The notes below the pieces were generated by a model. The model worked only from the letters and a program-made list of their open reading frames with translations, did no database searches and was not told the DNA's origin. From positions 115,532-179,531 of the forward strand of contig CAUYUJ010014262.1 of assembly GCA_963575745.1 (NCBI GenBank): 64,000 bases of DNA. The letters are read 5' to 3'. Shown in pieces: positions 53,641-63,720 of this stretch. The position numbers and the translations under genes are program-made. Source of the DNA: Prorocentrum cordatum (Eukaryota > Sar > Dinophyceae > Prorocentrales > Prorocentraceae). Each line of letters opens with the position of its first letter. Positions within the stretch are counted from its first letter, which is position 1.

Positions 53641-54300
53641 ACCCTGGGGCCCTGGCGTCGCATCCTCTACGCAACGGGCGACCTCGCCTTGCTGCGCGCA
53701 CCGTGCAGGGCTCCGGCCGTGGCTGCTGGCGATGCTGCATGTTCTTCGTGACGCCGGATCTCTGGGGACTGGGATCCGAGCAGCTGGGGACGAAAGGCCG
53801 AACCGCATCGGCGATGCATCGGCGACGTCGCCGCTGCATCGGCGACGTCGGCGCGATCCTCCGACCCCGGCCAGGCCCGGGCCAGAGCTCGGGCCCGCTG
53901 CGGCCGTTCAGGACGATCCGCCCCTGGCGAGGCGCAGCTGCGGGACAGCACCCAGAGGCGAGGAAGCCTTCAAGAGCCAGCGAGAGCTTCCAAGATCTTC
54001 GTCGTCGTCACGCCCGGGGATCCGACGTCGAGAAAAAAACGCAACATGACAAAGAAACTCGACTGGAGCCACTGGACCTCCTCTTTCTGCGGCGAAGCTC
54101 AAGCTGGATCGATCCGTGAGGGTCGCCCAAGACCGAAACAAACGTAAAATTGCCCGCTGCGACAAACGTGCGACGCCAGGATCTTGGGGTCGTCGCGACG
54201 TCGTGTTTTTCTCGCAAAGCGGACCCCCAGAGGTCTCGACCCATTCCCCCGCGCTGGATTTTCATCCCGAAGCGTTCTCTGATCGTCCTGTGGGGCCCAG
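53640..54300. other. No further gene recognised; F7 fragment
   Basis: An F7-like piece lies at 54225-54300 (GACCCATTCCCCCGCGCTGG). 53810-53850 has a short GCATCGGCGACGTCG direct repeat. No additional exon is supported. Confidence 0.4.
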
Positions 54301-54306
54301 CGAGGT

Positions 54307-54592
54307 CCTTTTCCTCCTCCTCCTCCTCCTCCTCCTCCTCCTCCTGCCCCTCCTCCTCCTCCTCCTCCTGCCCCTCCTCCTCCCTTCTTCCCCTCCTCCT
54401 CCTCCTCCTCCTCCTCCTCCTCCCTCCTCCTCCTCCTCTTCCCTCCTCCTCCTCCTCCTCCTCCTCCTCCTCCTCCTCCTCCTCCTCCTCCTCCTCCTCC
54501 TCTCCTCCTCCTCCTCCTCCTCCTCCTCCTCCTCCTCCTCCTCCTCCCTCCCCTCCTCCTCCTCCTCCTCGTCCTCCTCCTCCACCACCTAA
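54307..54592. repeat. (CCT)n microsatellite
   Basis: 285 bp of nearly pure CCT/CTC. Confidence 0.95.
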
Positions 54593-54599
54593 ACCAGTC

Positions 54600-55035
54600 T
54601 CGACCGTCTACCTATCCCGAAGATCGGCGAACGCAAGCCGATGTCAATCTTGGGGGTGTGCCCTCAGAAACTGAAGCGAACCCTTCTACGATCGGAGGCC
54701 CCAAGTCCTGCAGCACGCCGGAGAAGTGTCCCCCCACCTCACCAGCCTCGAATTTCTACCCGTCCCTGAAGACTAGGTCGGGCCTGTTCCACTACAGGGG
54801 GATTTTGGGCGAAAGAATTTAAAAACATACCCCCCAAAATGCCCCAAGCATGTTCAAACATAGTCAACACATCGTCCCCAGACTATTTTTTATATCATTT
54901 TTGGATATCCTTCCTGCAGAGGGACAGGCCCGACTTAACCCTAAGATCGGCGAGCCCAAGGCGATGTCCCTCTTGGGGGTGCGCCCTCAGAAACTGAGGG
55001 GAATCCTTCTAAGATCGGCACCGAGGTAAGGTGAT
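54600..55035 (+). repeat. Duplicated segment split by an F1 element
   Basis: GAAGATCGGCGAACGCAAGC, then CTTGGGGGTGTGCCCTCAGA, then ACCCTTCTACGATCGG at 54618-54690 recurs at 54942-55020 with few changes. The F1 copy at 54774 lies between the two. Confidence 0.75.
54774..54937. mobile_element. F1 TIR element
   Basis: It begins TAGGTCGGGCCTGTTCC and ends GGGACAGGCCCGACTTA. The flanks CCCTGAAGAC (54764-54773) and ACCCTAAGAT (54938-54947) are similar allowing a one-base gap. The interior has CCCCCCAAAATGCCCCAAG and ATTTTTTATATCATTTTTGG. Confidence 0.75.
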
Positions 55036-55039
55036 GCCA

Positions 55040-55800
55040 AGCGTAGGGTCAGGGGTACAGTCATAACTGATCGTAAAGGATGCGCGATAAGGATGCAAGC
55101 CCCTTGGACGCCCGTGCTGGCGCTTTTTTCCAACGCGGCGGGCCATCGAAAGTAGTCAAGGGTGGACCTGCAGGAGGCACAGATGCAAGATTGCCCTTGC
55201 AATGAGGCGCATATGCAAGAGTACCGTTGGGAAGGTTACCCATCCTTACCATCGGTCTCGACTGTACGTCTGCCAGACACCGAGACATGAAACGTCCTGG
55301 TGTTTTCAATACGCGGTCCCCGCAAGTCCCGACCCCTGCCCCAGGACCGGACCTTCATCCCGAGTCCTTTTTCGACGGTGCCAGGGCCCGGCGAGGGCCC
55401 CTGGAGGCCGAAAGTGGCCAAACACTTCCCGTCGTGATCTTTTACGGGGCGATCCCCTGAGGTCCGACGTCTCGGAACAAAAATCCGCGCGAAATCCCGA
55501 CCCTCTGCGTCACTCGTCGAGCCGGGTCGATGATCTGTGAGGGCCCTGGGGCCCGCAACCGGGCGAAGACGCCCGGCTCGCCAGGATCTCGGGGTCATGT
55601 CTTGTCAGGTCTGGGCCTGCTTTCCTGCAGGCGGATTTCTGGATGGAAGGAAAACTGACACAGAGCTGAGACACACCGACGATAGAAACAAACAAACAAC
55701 GAAACAATCGTCCCCATATGATTTGTGGACTATGCTTGCGTCTTCCCCCTGCAGAGGGACATGCCCGGCGTGAGGATCTGAGAGGGGACCGACCGTCCCG
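55040..55800. other. No gene; F7 fragment and F1 half-end
   Basis: 55310-55450 matches the F7 interior (CCGCAAGTCCCGACCC, TTTTCGACGGTGCCAGGGC). 55742-55772 (CTTCCCCCTGCAGAGGGACA, then TGCCCGGCG) resembles an F1 end. No exon. Confidence 0.45.
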
Positions 55801-55807
55801 GCATTCC

Positions 55808-55979
55808 TATAGGCCTGCCAAAGAATTTTCTGAGAACCCAACATGTTCTAAAGACAAGGACAAGGTTCTTAGAACACGAACCCGATGTGTGAACACAGGA
55901 CGGTCCCAGCCAGAATTTCTCCAAGAGCATCCCGCGTAAGCCACAAAAAGGTTCCTGGACCATTCTCTGGCAGGCCTAG
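55808..55979. mobile_element. F4 TIR element
   Basis: CTATAGGCCTGCCAAAGAAT to GGACCATTCTCTGGCAGGCC mirror each other. The interior has GTTCTTAGAACACGAACCCG. It is preceded by GGGACCGACCGTCCCGGC, as are two other F4 copies. Confidence 0.75.
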
Positions 55980-55983
55980 AGTT

Positions 55984-56210
55984 GGGCGCCCGAGTCATCC
56001 GGGGTAACTCGGGTCCGGGGTAACTCGGGTTTGGATTACCGAAAAAGGAACCCGAGTTAGCCCTGACCCGAGTTACCCCTGATGATGCTGGGCTCTGGAC
56101 GCCCGAATTATCCGGGGTAACTCGGGTCCGGGGTAACTCGGGTTCGGATTCCCGAAAAACGAACCCGAGTTAGCCCTGACCCGAGTTACCCCTGATGATT
56201 CGGGGCTCTG
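55984..56210 (+). repeat. 113-bp tandem duplication of GGGTAACTCGG palindromes
   Basis: The unit contains CCGGGGTAACTCGGGTCCGG, then GGTAACTCGGGTT, and the inverse AACCCGAGTTAGCCCTGACC, then CGAGTTACCCC. GCCCGA starts at 55988 and 56101. Each unit can fold into a hairpin. Confidence 0.85.
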
Positions 56211-56448
56211 ATAGAAGCACGCCAGGACGCTCCGCCACTGCTCGAGGGATAGGGCTGCGCTTCGAGCTGGCAGCCGCCGGCAGCGGCCCCGCGGGCGCCC
56301 GCAGCGGCGGCAGCGGCGGCCCGCCCCGCAGCGCGCGCCGCAGCTCCGCCGCGCCCTCCGCGCCCATGCCGCCCCGGCCGCCGCAGGCCGCCGCCGCCGG
56401 GCGTCCTCGGCGGTCCCTCGGCGGCGGCCGGGGGATGGGCGCCCCATC

Positions 56449-56842
56449 GGCTACACGCAGGAGGGACCTGGGGTAATGCGGGATGACGATTAATTTTAAA
56501 AATGAAAGAGAACGATCCACAACAAAAATAGTTTTCTGCTATTTCTGCACAGTTTTCTGACTGGAGGAGAACGATGAAAGAAGATAGTTTTCCAGCCCGC
56601 GGCCGGCTTTTTCTAATCGTCATCCCGGGCGCCGCCGCGTGAACACGACCCCCGGTCATTTATTAATCGTCATCCTCCATTAAGAGTGACCTCTGGTGCG
56701 CGGCCTTTGGGGGGCCGCGGGGGGGGGGGCAGAGCCGGGCGCACAAACCGCTGCTCCTGCTTCGTTTTCAGCGATCTGGGGACCCATCTGTGCCCGCACC
56801 AGAGGTCACTCTGGCGAAAGGTCACTCTTACGTCTAGTCGAG
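56449..56842. mobile_element. F2 element interrupted by F11
   Basis: The left end CTACACGCAGGAGGGACC, then TGGGGTAA, and the rest from 56681 (TAAGAGTGACCTCTGGTGCG) to GGTCACTCTTACGTCTAGTC belong to one F2 copy. The inserted 204 bp at 56477-56680 are flanked by TAA on both sides. Confidence 0.75.
56477..56680. mobile_element. F11 TIR element nested in F2
   Basis: The ends TGCGGGATGACGATTAAT and, reverse complemented, ATGGAGGATGACGATTAAT are inverted repeats. The duplication is TAA (56474-56476 and 56681-56683). A third TAATCGTCATCCC lies inside at about 56613. A 2-3 bp T/A target fits mariner- or Harbinger-type elements; this is inference. Confidence 0.7.
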
Positions 56843-56865
56843 CCCCAGAGATCCTCGAGTACAGT

Positions 56866-57029
56866 CCCAGAGATCCAAAGTATTGAAAAAATCAAGACGG
56901 AAGTCTTTCGCTAATCTCGACCCCTATTTGGGCCCTCGCCGGGCCTCGGGACCGTCAAGAAACGACCCGGGATGAAGAAGCGGTCCCGGGGAGTGGGTCG
57001 AGACAAATCACGACATCGGATCTCTGGGG
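56866..57029. mobile_element. F7 TIR element, inverted copy
   Basis: CCCAGAGATCCAAAGTATTG to CGACATCGGATCTCTGGG, with GTCAAGAAACGACCCGGGAT, then CGGTCCCGGGGAGTGGGTCG inside, in inverse order to the copy at 20736. Confidence 0.75.
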
Positions 57030-57274
57030 TAGGGGGCCCGACCACAAGAAGCCTTCCACGAGAAGCCTAACCCTGAGACCCCCGGACGTGCAGGGATTTC
57101 GGAGGTGCGGGAGCGTCAAGCTGTTTCCATCGTAGAACCGTCGAAACCCAGGAAATCCAGGGTACCCTGGAGACGAGCAGGGTGTTTCTTGGCGTGGGTC
57201 TCCACTGTAGCTAAGGGATCGTCTTCAGAATCGACCTACCCCAGCATCGACCTGCTCGTCGAAAACCTACGACC

Positions 57275-57305
<31 letters not shown>

Positions 57306-57547
57306 CAGAATGCTCCGTCGATCTGCGAGCACTCTGCGTATCTCTCGTAAGCTCCACGGGCAAAGCCATATCGGGGCACCTCACTTCTGTAGCCGATCCC
57401 CCACTCGAGCCCCAGCGACTTGCAGAATTCAGCGCCGAGGGGCCCTCGCCGGGCTCCGGCACCGTCCACAGGACGACTCGGGACGGACACCGGCCCCGGG
57501 GAGTAGGTCGGGACTTCGGGGGCCGCGCGTGGGACACATCAGTACTT
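57030..57547. other. No gene; (TA)n at 57273-57302 and F7 fragment
   Basis: A 30-bp AT dinucleotide run, then F7-like CCCTCGCCGGGCTCCGGCAC at about 57440-57530. No exon. Confidence 0.5.
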
Positions 57548-57714
57548 GGCGGCGTGCACAAGGGGGTGGGGGGAGGGGGGAGGGCTTCTTAGAAGCAGGC
57601 TGCTTCTTATAAGGCGCCGGCCTTACATCTATAGATAAGGCCCGCGCCTTCCAAGAAGCAGGGGTGCTTCTAAGAAGCCCTCCCCCCTCCCCCCCACCCC
57701 CCTCTGCGCGTGGC
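57548..57714. mobile_element. F5 TIR element, complete copy
   Basis: GGCGGCGTGCACAAGGGGGT, then GGGCTTCTTAGAAGCAGG, mirrors GCTTCTAAGAAGCCCTCCCC, then CCCCCTCTGCGCG. The centre is GGCGCCGGCCTTACATCTAT and its inverse. Confidence 0.85.
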
Positions 57715-58315
57715 TGAAGTACCGCGCATCTCCAAATCCCTTATTAATCGTCCCCCGGGTCCGGTTTTTGAAGGCGCCTTTTTTGTAACTGATGGGGGGT
57801 GCGGTATAGGGCGCTTTCTCTGGATTGGAGCTCAGAGGGTCCGGTTCAGCAAGGCGCCCCGCCCAAGAGGGGGGTCCAGAACATGAGGTCGCATTTGGAG
57901 GGGGGTCTGGTTTTTTTTGGGGGGGGGTCGAATAATAGAAAGGATTTGGAGTATCTCTTGGTCGCGGCGGCGTCCGGAGTCGCGGGGTGCCTTCCAGCAG
58001 CTGCGCCCCGCCGCGAGCGCTCCGAGGGAGCCACCGAGGAGCGCCCCAGGCGGCCGCCTGCGGCCGGAGCTGCGGCCCGCGGAGGCCGACATCTTGGAGG
58101 GTGCCTGTTTGCGCATCAGGCGTCTCGCCTCGATCTGGGCCCCCCCCTCCACCTCCATCTTCCATACCTTCCGACCTCTGCGGAAGGCGCGGAAGGTGAT
58201 GCATTGAAACTATCAAAAGCCTCAGGAAACGCAGGAAAACTCAGCGTGTCACGAAGCGCAAGAGTGTGGAAGGTCAGCGCGGAAGGTCTGGAAGAATGAG
58301 GGCGAGGGACCGACC
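57715..58315. other. No gene assigned; GC-rich stretch
   Basis: A minus-strand frame at about 58160-57960 (GGAQIEARRLMRKQAPSK) has some protein character but no motif, and I cannot support exon limits. The rest is non-repetitive. Confidence 0.3.
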
Positions 58316-58576
58316 GTCCCGGTATTCCTATGGTCATACCAGGCAATGTTCTCAGAACCCAGAAATGTTCCAAGAACAACAAATATGTTCTTAGAACATA
58401 AACCCGATGTGATAAAATAAGATTATCCCGGCAAAGCAACCTAACAGCGATGTGTAGAAGCATATCTGAAAGCATTCCCCTTAAGATTCAGATGAAAATC
58501 CAGTTGTAGAATTCTGCTGTTCTCGCAGTCGTAGTCGCATTCGCGATGACAGTCGCAGCGGCAACGGCAGTCGCAG

Positions 58577-58910
58577 TCACAGCCTCAGCCTCAGCCTGCC
58601 TCAGCCTCAGCCTCAGCCTGCCTCAGCCTCAGCCTGCCTCAGCCTCAGCCTCAGCCTGCTTCAGCCTCAGCCTCAGTCTGCCTTCAGCCTCGGCCTCAGC
58701 CTCAGCCTGCCTCAGCCTCAGCCTGCATCAGCCTCAGCCTCAGCCTCAGCCTGCCTCAGCATCAGCCTGCTTCAGCCTCAGCCTCAGCCTGCCTCAGCCT
58801 CAGCCTCAGTTCTGCTTCAGCCTCAGCCTCAGTCTGCCTTCAGCCTCGGCCTCAGCCTCAGCCTGCCTCAGCCTCAGCCTGCCTCGGCCGCAGCATCAGC
58901 CTGCCTCAGC
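58577..58910 (+). repeat. (CAGCCT)n array in F9 copy B
   Basis: About 335 bp of the same hexamer with CAGTCTGC variants at corresponding places. Confidence 0.95.
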
Positions 58911-59400
58911 ATTCAAAATGTGGCCCAGGAATGGAGTTCTGGGAACTAGAAGAACACGAAGTGGCCTACAGTTGGCTCCGGGCATTCAAAATCATGCCCA
59001 GGAATGGAGTTCTGGGAACTCGAAGACCACGAAGTGGCCTACAGTTGGCTCCGGGCATTCAAAATGTGGCCCGGGAATGGAGTTCTGGGAACTCGAAGAG
59101 CACGAAGTGGCCTACAGTTGGCTCCGGGCATTCAAAATGTGGCCCGGGAATGGAGTTCTGGGGACTCGAAGACCACGAAGTGGCCTACAGTTGGCTCCGG
59201 GCATTCAAAATGTGGCCCGGGAATGGAGTTCTGGGGACTCGAAGACCACGAAGTGGCCTACAGTTGGCTCCGGGCATTCAAAATGTGGCCCGGGAATGGA
59301 GTTCTGGGAGTCGAAGAGCACGAAGTGGCCTACAGTTGGCTCCGGGCATTCCAGAATGTGGCCCGGGAATGGAGTTCTGGGAGGTCGAAGAGCACGAAGT
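58911..59400 (+). repeat. 73-bp tandem array in F9 copy B
   Basis: Nearly seven units of the same 73-mer as at 23507. Unit starts GCATTCAAAATGTGGCCC recur every 73 bp and the last two units carry small indels. Confidence 0.95.
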
Positions 59401-59609
59401 GTGTGACTGTTGGCTTAAAACTACTTCTGCGGCACCCTGTCCGGCACCCGCCCAGACCCCCCTGTGGAGTCATCTGCTGCTCTCTTTTGACACCACTAGA
59501 AACCTATCAGAACAAGCTGTTAGGTAACAGTCCCAGCCAGAAATGTTCTAAGAACATTTCGTGGGAACCACAAAAAGTACTTAGAACATTGTTTGGTGGG
59601 GCTATAAGC

Positions 59610-60420
59610 GAGCCGGGACGCTTCGCCACTGCTTGATCATCGGGCCCTGGGGCCATCAGAAATGCATCTGGGGTGCTACACTAAAGACGAAGCCAGGACG
59701 ACGAGAACATCGGGTGGGGATGCACCGAGAAGCTCTGAGATCTGGCGGCTCTGCAGGACGTCTCGGGCGCCGCGGCCTTCTCAGAGCGTTCCCCAACGCT
59801 CTGAGAGCGATCCGGAACGCTCTGGAACGGATTTATCCTCGTCCACGCCCCGCCCGAGGGAACTCCATGGGCCACGCATCGAACGAAAATCACATCTTCG
59901 GATGTGCGGGAGCGTGGGCCCCCTCAAGTCGGGCCACTTTCCGCGAGGCCAGCTTCTCATCCCGAGCCATTTTCCTGACGGCCCCGTGGCTTGGTGAGCC
60001 CCCCCCGCTGAGGCCGAAGAGTTGCAGAAGAAGCCATCCGCCGCGATGTGTGAGGGACTAGTTCCGAGGGGAAACACATCGAGCTGCAGCTGCAGGCAGC
60101 GATGCACCACGGACAGATCGGCGATGGGCCCCCGACAGCGAAACCGCACGACACCGCACGTTTATAGGTGCGCTGGCGGGCCCCTCATCGGCGATGAGTG
60201 GGCCATTCGGGGTCGATGCCTCCCCCCCGTGAGCCTATCGCCCCCAAAAACGTGATCGTCGTGTGGCTTCGGGTCATAACTCGGGTCTCTGACAGCCGTG
60301 CGGGCACTCTCCGAGACGCGCCTCGGCGAGGCGCCGCTGCTGAAACGCTTCCCGCAACAGGAACAACTTCAACGACCAACGTACATGTCAGAAAATCCGG
60401 TCGTTGCCGCGGTTGTGGTG
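59610..60420. other. No gene; F7 fragments and ACGCTCTGG sub-repeats
   Basis: 59785-59830 has GAGCGTTCCCCAACGCTCTG and GGAACGCTCTGGAACGG, small inverted units. 59920-60010 resembles F7. 60110-60230 shares GGGGTCGATGCCTCCCCCC (inverted) with 21340-21360. Confidence 0.4.
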
Positions 60421-60424
60421 ATGG

Positions 60425-60566
60425 TCACAAAGTTCATGATGATGTCGACCGAAGCGATGAGGCGAGCTATGAGAACGATGGTCAAAAGGATAACGATAAA
60501 GAGAGGGAGGACCATGAGGATGATGATGACGATATGATGCTTATGATGATGATGACGATAACGATA

Positions 60567-60639
<73 letters not shown>

Positions 60640-60741
60640 CGGTGATGGTGATGCTAATGGTATTTGTGAAGATGGTGATGAAGCTGAAGATGATGATAAT
60701 GATGATGATGATGATGATATTGATGATGATGATGATGATGC

Positions 60742-60789
<48 letters not shown>

Positions 60790-60790
60790 G
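60425..60790. repeat. (GAT)n microsatellite
   Basis: Nearly pure ATG/GAT trinucleotides after 60565. The open frame of Met is a repeat product. Confidence 0.95.
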
Positions 60791-60799
60791 CTCAGGGGC

Positions 60800-61400
60800 A
60801 GGTCACGCCTGTAGTGCCTGGGGGAGGACACACATGTCACGCCCACAGGTGTTGCGGCACGCGGCGGCGTGCAGCAGCATTCGCGGGAGTCGTTGCGAGT
60901 TTCATGCTGGTATTGCACACTTGTCTGGTCGGCTTCCCGAATGTGCCCACGTACGTCAGGTTCGTGTCGTGCCGACTTCGGCGTTGGTTTCTGACACCGC
61001 GGGGATCGTTCAACCTTGAACGATCGGCCGTTCCCGAAACGTCCAAATCGTTCCACATCGAAAGATTCTGGGTCGCCCGCGGCGTTCAAACTTGCACGCC
61101 GCTGGCGGGGTCGTCGTCGGTTGACACGACACGAACCTACCGTAGATGTTGACTGTCTTCTGACGCCCACGCGTCCACACGTCAACATCATCCCCCTGCA
61201 CCTGCTCTGGCTGTTTGGCAACGGCGGTGCAGTGGCTTCCGTTCACCGACGTCTTCCAATCGGGCTCCATGTGTCCCTCGGCGCTGGCGGCATCGGCGCC
61301 AAGCACTCATGGGTTCGGCCTGTCTATCTGGCGCCACTTCTTTGCCTGGTTCTGCCCACGGCACCTCTGCCGGGGCACCGTTGCACACCTACCTCGTGGT
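60800..61400. other. No gene assigned
   Basis: A minus-strand frame at about 61306-61150 (EGHMEPDWKTSVNGSHCTAV) looks protein-like but shows no motif and its limits are unclear. The stretch ends at the second gap. Confidence 0.3.
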
Positions 61401-61500
61401 NNNNNNNNNNNNNNNNNNNNNNNNNNNNNNNNNNNNNNNNNNNNNNNNNNNNNNNNNNNNNNNNNNNNNNNNNNNNNNNNNNNNNNNNNNNNNNNNNNNN
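61401..61500. other. Assembly gap (100 N)
   Basis: Exactly 100 N, a placeholder of unknown true size. Confidence 1.
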
Positions 61501-61639
61501 CCTCGCTCGGCGGCGGAAAGCCGCGATTTCCAACGGAAAGGGGGCCCGTCGCTCATCCACGACCCCTTGATCCATGTTTGCGATCGCCTGGAACTGGTGG
61601 AAACGTTCAAGGCGATGGTGTGCGGCACCAGAGCGATCA

Positions 61640-61895
61640 ACGAACTTGGAGACATAACCGCCCTCCGTCCGTGTCGCTGTGGGAAACCTTAAAGACACAT
61701 GCGCGCGGCGCTGCGGCGAGAACCGACTTCGAAAACGATCCCCCTTCATGTGTGTCGCTGTCGGGGGAAGCTTTTCAACCGAACGTGCGCGGCGTTGGGG
61801 CGGCGTCCACATGTTGAAACCACCCCACCCTCCATTGGTGTGACTGCCGGAAGCCTGGCATGCGAATGCGCGCGGCGCTGGCGCGAGAACCAAGG
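61640..61895 (+). repeat. Degenerate tandem repeat of about 83 bp
   Basis: Landmarks GTGTCGCTGT at 61671 and 61752 and GTGTGACTGC at 61838, and GCGCGGCGCTG/GCGCGGCGTTG near 61705, 61787 and 61872, define three units. A partial fourth follows at about 61990. Confidence 0.65.
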
Positions 61896-61985
61896 ATTGC
61901 AAAAAAAACCAAGGATTGCAAAAAAACCCAGGATTGCAAAAAAAACCCTCATTGTACCCAAGATTTGCAATCCTTTGCAATCCTT
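61896..61985. repeat. AAGGATTGC tandem repeat with inverted arm
   Basis: Four units of AGGATTGCAAAAAAAACC (about 18 bp) are followed by TTTGCAATCCTTTGCAATCC in inverse orientation, so the tract can form a hairpin. Confidence 0.8.
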
Positions 61986-62060
61986 CGTTGTGTTGAAAAC
62001 GATCCCCCGCCATCCGTGCAGCCGTGGCGATCTGCCCAGCTGTCGGGTCGCGGGCGGGCG

Positions 62061-62322
62061 GAAGTTCTCGGGCGGAACGCCTCGCCCGCCCTGCGGACAC
62101 GTCTGGTGCCCAGGCGAAGGGGAGCCATCCAGTGGAATCCAAGAGGGGGGGCAGAGGGGGAGGAGGCGGTAGAAGGCGAGATCAGAAGTTCTCAGGCGGA
62201 GGTTCTCAGGCGGAACGCCTCGCCCGCTCTACTGACACGTCTGGTGCCCAGACGAAGGGGAGCCATCCAGTGGAATCCAAGAGGGGGGACAGAGGGGGAG
62301 GAGGCGGTAGAAGGCGAGAGGA
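62061..62322 (+). repeat. 139-bp tandem duplication
   Basis: GGCGGAACGCCTCGCCCG, then ACACGTCTGGTGCCCAG, then GGAGCCATCCAGTGGAATCC, then GGCGGTAGAAGGCGAG starts near 62070 and near 62209. A related GGCGGAACGC segment lies at 8097 beside the first gap. Confidence 0.8.
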
Positions 62323-63095
62323 GAAGGTGGAGGAGAGAGGGTGGAGAGAAACGTGTCAAGCAGGCGCGCTCGCGCCATATCTGACATACGACCTCTCGCA
62401 CCCATCCCTTCCCATTGCGCTGTTGTTTCTATCCGCCGACGCGTGTTATGGCGGACCTGGAACTCCAAAGAAGACCCCTTTATCGTGTTACGCGCAATCG
62501 GAAAACAGGAGCTGCGTACACTGGAGGCGGTGGCGGAAGAGCAGGAGGATCAGCAGGAGGAGAAAGGTGGCGGCTGAGGAAGGAGGAGGACGAGGACGAA
62601 CAGCAGCAGCAGCAGCAGCAGGAGCCGAAGGCGTGGGAGGAGCAGGACAGGGGGCAGGCGGAGGAGGGGAAACGAGGCGGGCGACCATGAGGAAGCATGG
62701 CTCGGAGAGGATGGCTCGCGCTGGGGCGAGAGCGCCAGTCTGAACGACGGGAGCCGAGCGCCGATCCGAAAGCGAGACCCACGCTGCGCGTGCCATTGGT
62801 ACACGCCGGTCGGAAGATGTAGGTAGAACCATGAAGTAGGAAGGCGGACAAAGTGGATTGGGCCCAGGCCCCCCCCAGAGAACAACAGAAGACAGCAAAA
62901 GCGTGCCGATTCTTGAAGTAGGAAGGCGCCTGAAGTAGATTGGGATCTGGGAATCCAAAAATACCTACTTTCAACGGCCGGCGTGTACTCTCTACGGTCT
63001 CTGAAGGCGGCCCCCTGCGACACGCCGTGCCCTGCGAGCTGATATAGCGCGTCGCTACGCTCCGTGGCGCGGGGGGCAGGGAAGAGCTTGGAGCA
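62323..63095. other. No gene recognised; short AGC run and GAAGTAGGAAGGCG duplicate
   Basis: 62600-62622 is an AGC/CAG run of about seven units. GAAGTAGGAAGGCG occurs at 62833 and 62916. No exon is supported. Confidence 0.45.
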
Positions 63096-63100
63096 CTCTG

Positions 63101-63503
63101 GCGGCGCGCACAGGGGGGTAGGGGGAGGGGGGCAAGCTTCTCAAAGGAGGCTTCGGGGGTCTTCTGACCCGGGTTAGCAGGAAACCAACAACTGCAATGC
63201 AGGGGGATAAAAAAACTGCAACGCAGGGCTTGGCAAACCCGGGTCAGCCAATATGCGCGGCCGCCTTGCGGCCACGAGCTGCTCGCTGACCCGGGTCAGC
63301 CAGAGGGGGTCTTCGCAGGATCCTGCAGGATCTGGTGCCCTGGCTGACCCCCGTTTGCATTGACCCCCGTCTCTCTTGAGCCCCGAGAGGCTGCTTCTTA
63401 GAAGGCGCCGGCCCTACATCTATGCACAAGGCCCGCGCCTTCTGGAAAGCAGTGCTTCTAAGAGGCCTTCCCCCCTTCCCCCTACCCCCCACTGCGCGTG
63501 GCC
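63101..63503. mobile_element. F5 element interrupted by an F8-type segment
   Basis: The left end GGCGGCGCGCACAGGGGGGT and right part from GGCTGCTTCTTAGAAGGCGC to CCCCACTGCGCGTGG belong to F5. 63153-63386 is foreign and carries GACCCGGGTTAG, GCTGACCCGGGTCAGC and AGGATCCTGCAGGATC, as at 17600-17790. GAGGCT flanks it on both sides. Confidence 0.6.
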
Positions 63504-63551
63504 GAGCGCTGCTGCCCTCGGGTTGAACAGGGACCGACCGTCCCGGCCTTT

Positions 63552-63720
63552 CTATAGGCCTACCACGACATGTTCATAGAACCCCCAAATGCTCTAAGAA
63601 CACAAACGATGCGCTGAGAACATGAGCCCGATGTGCCAAAACAAAACAGTCCCAGCGAGAAATGTTCTAAGAACATCCCGTGGAAGCCACAACAGGCTCT
63701 TAGAACATTGTCTGGTGGGC
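63552..63720. mobile_element. F4 TIR element, uninterrupted copy
   Basis: CTATAGGCCTACCACGACAT to GAACATTGTCTGGTGGGCC, preceded by GGGACCGACCGTCCCGGCC and followed by GCCAGGACGCTTCGCCACTG, as at other F4 sites. Confidence 0.8.

Larger units (their letters stand above)
58423..59527 (+). mobile_element. F9 satellite-bearing element, copy B (inside F4)
   Basis: It has the same order as copy A: TTATCCCGGCAAAGCAACC, the leader with ACCTAACAGCGATG, CAGCCT array (58577-58910), 73-bp array (58911-59400), tail and GCTGTTAGGTAA. It is 1105 bp against 1656 bp in copy A. The difference lies in array lengths. Confidence 0.8.
58328..59607. mobile_element. F4 element interrupted by F9 copy B
   Basis: The left part CTATGGTCATACCAGGCAAT to AACCCGATGTGATAAAATAAGA (58328-58422) and the right part CAGTCCCAGCCAGAAATGTT to GTTTGGTGGGGCTATAAG (59528-59607) join to a normal F4 when 58423-59527 is removed. 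Compare the uninterrupted copy at 63552-63720. Confidence 0.8.
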
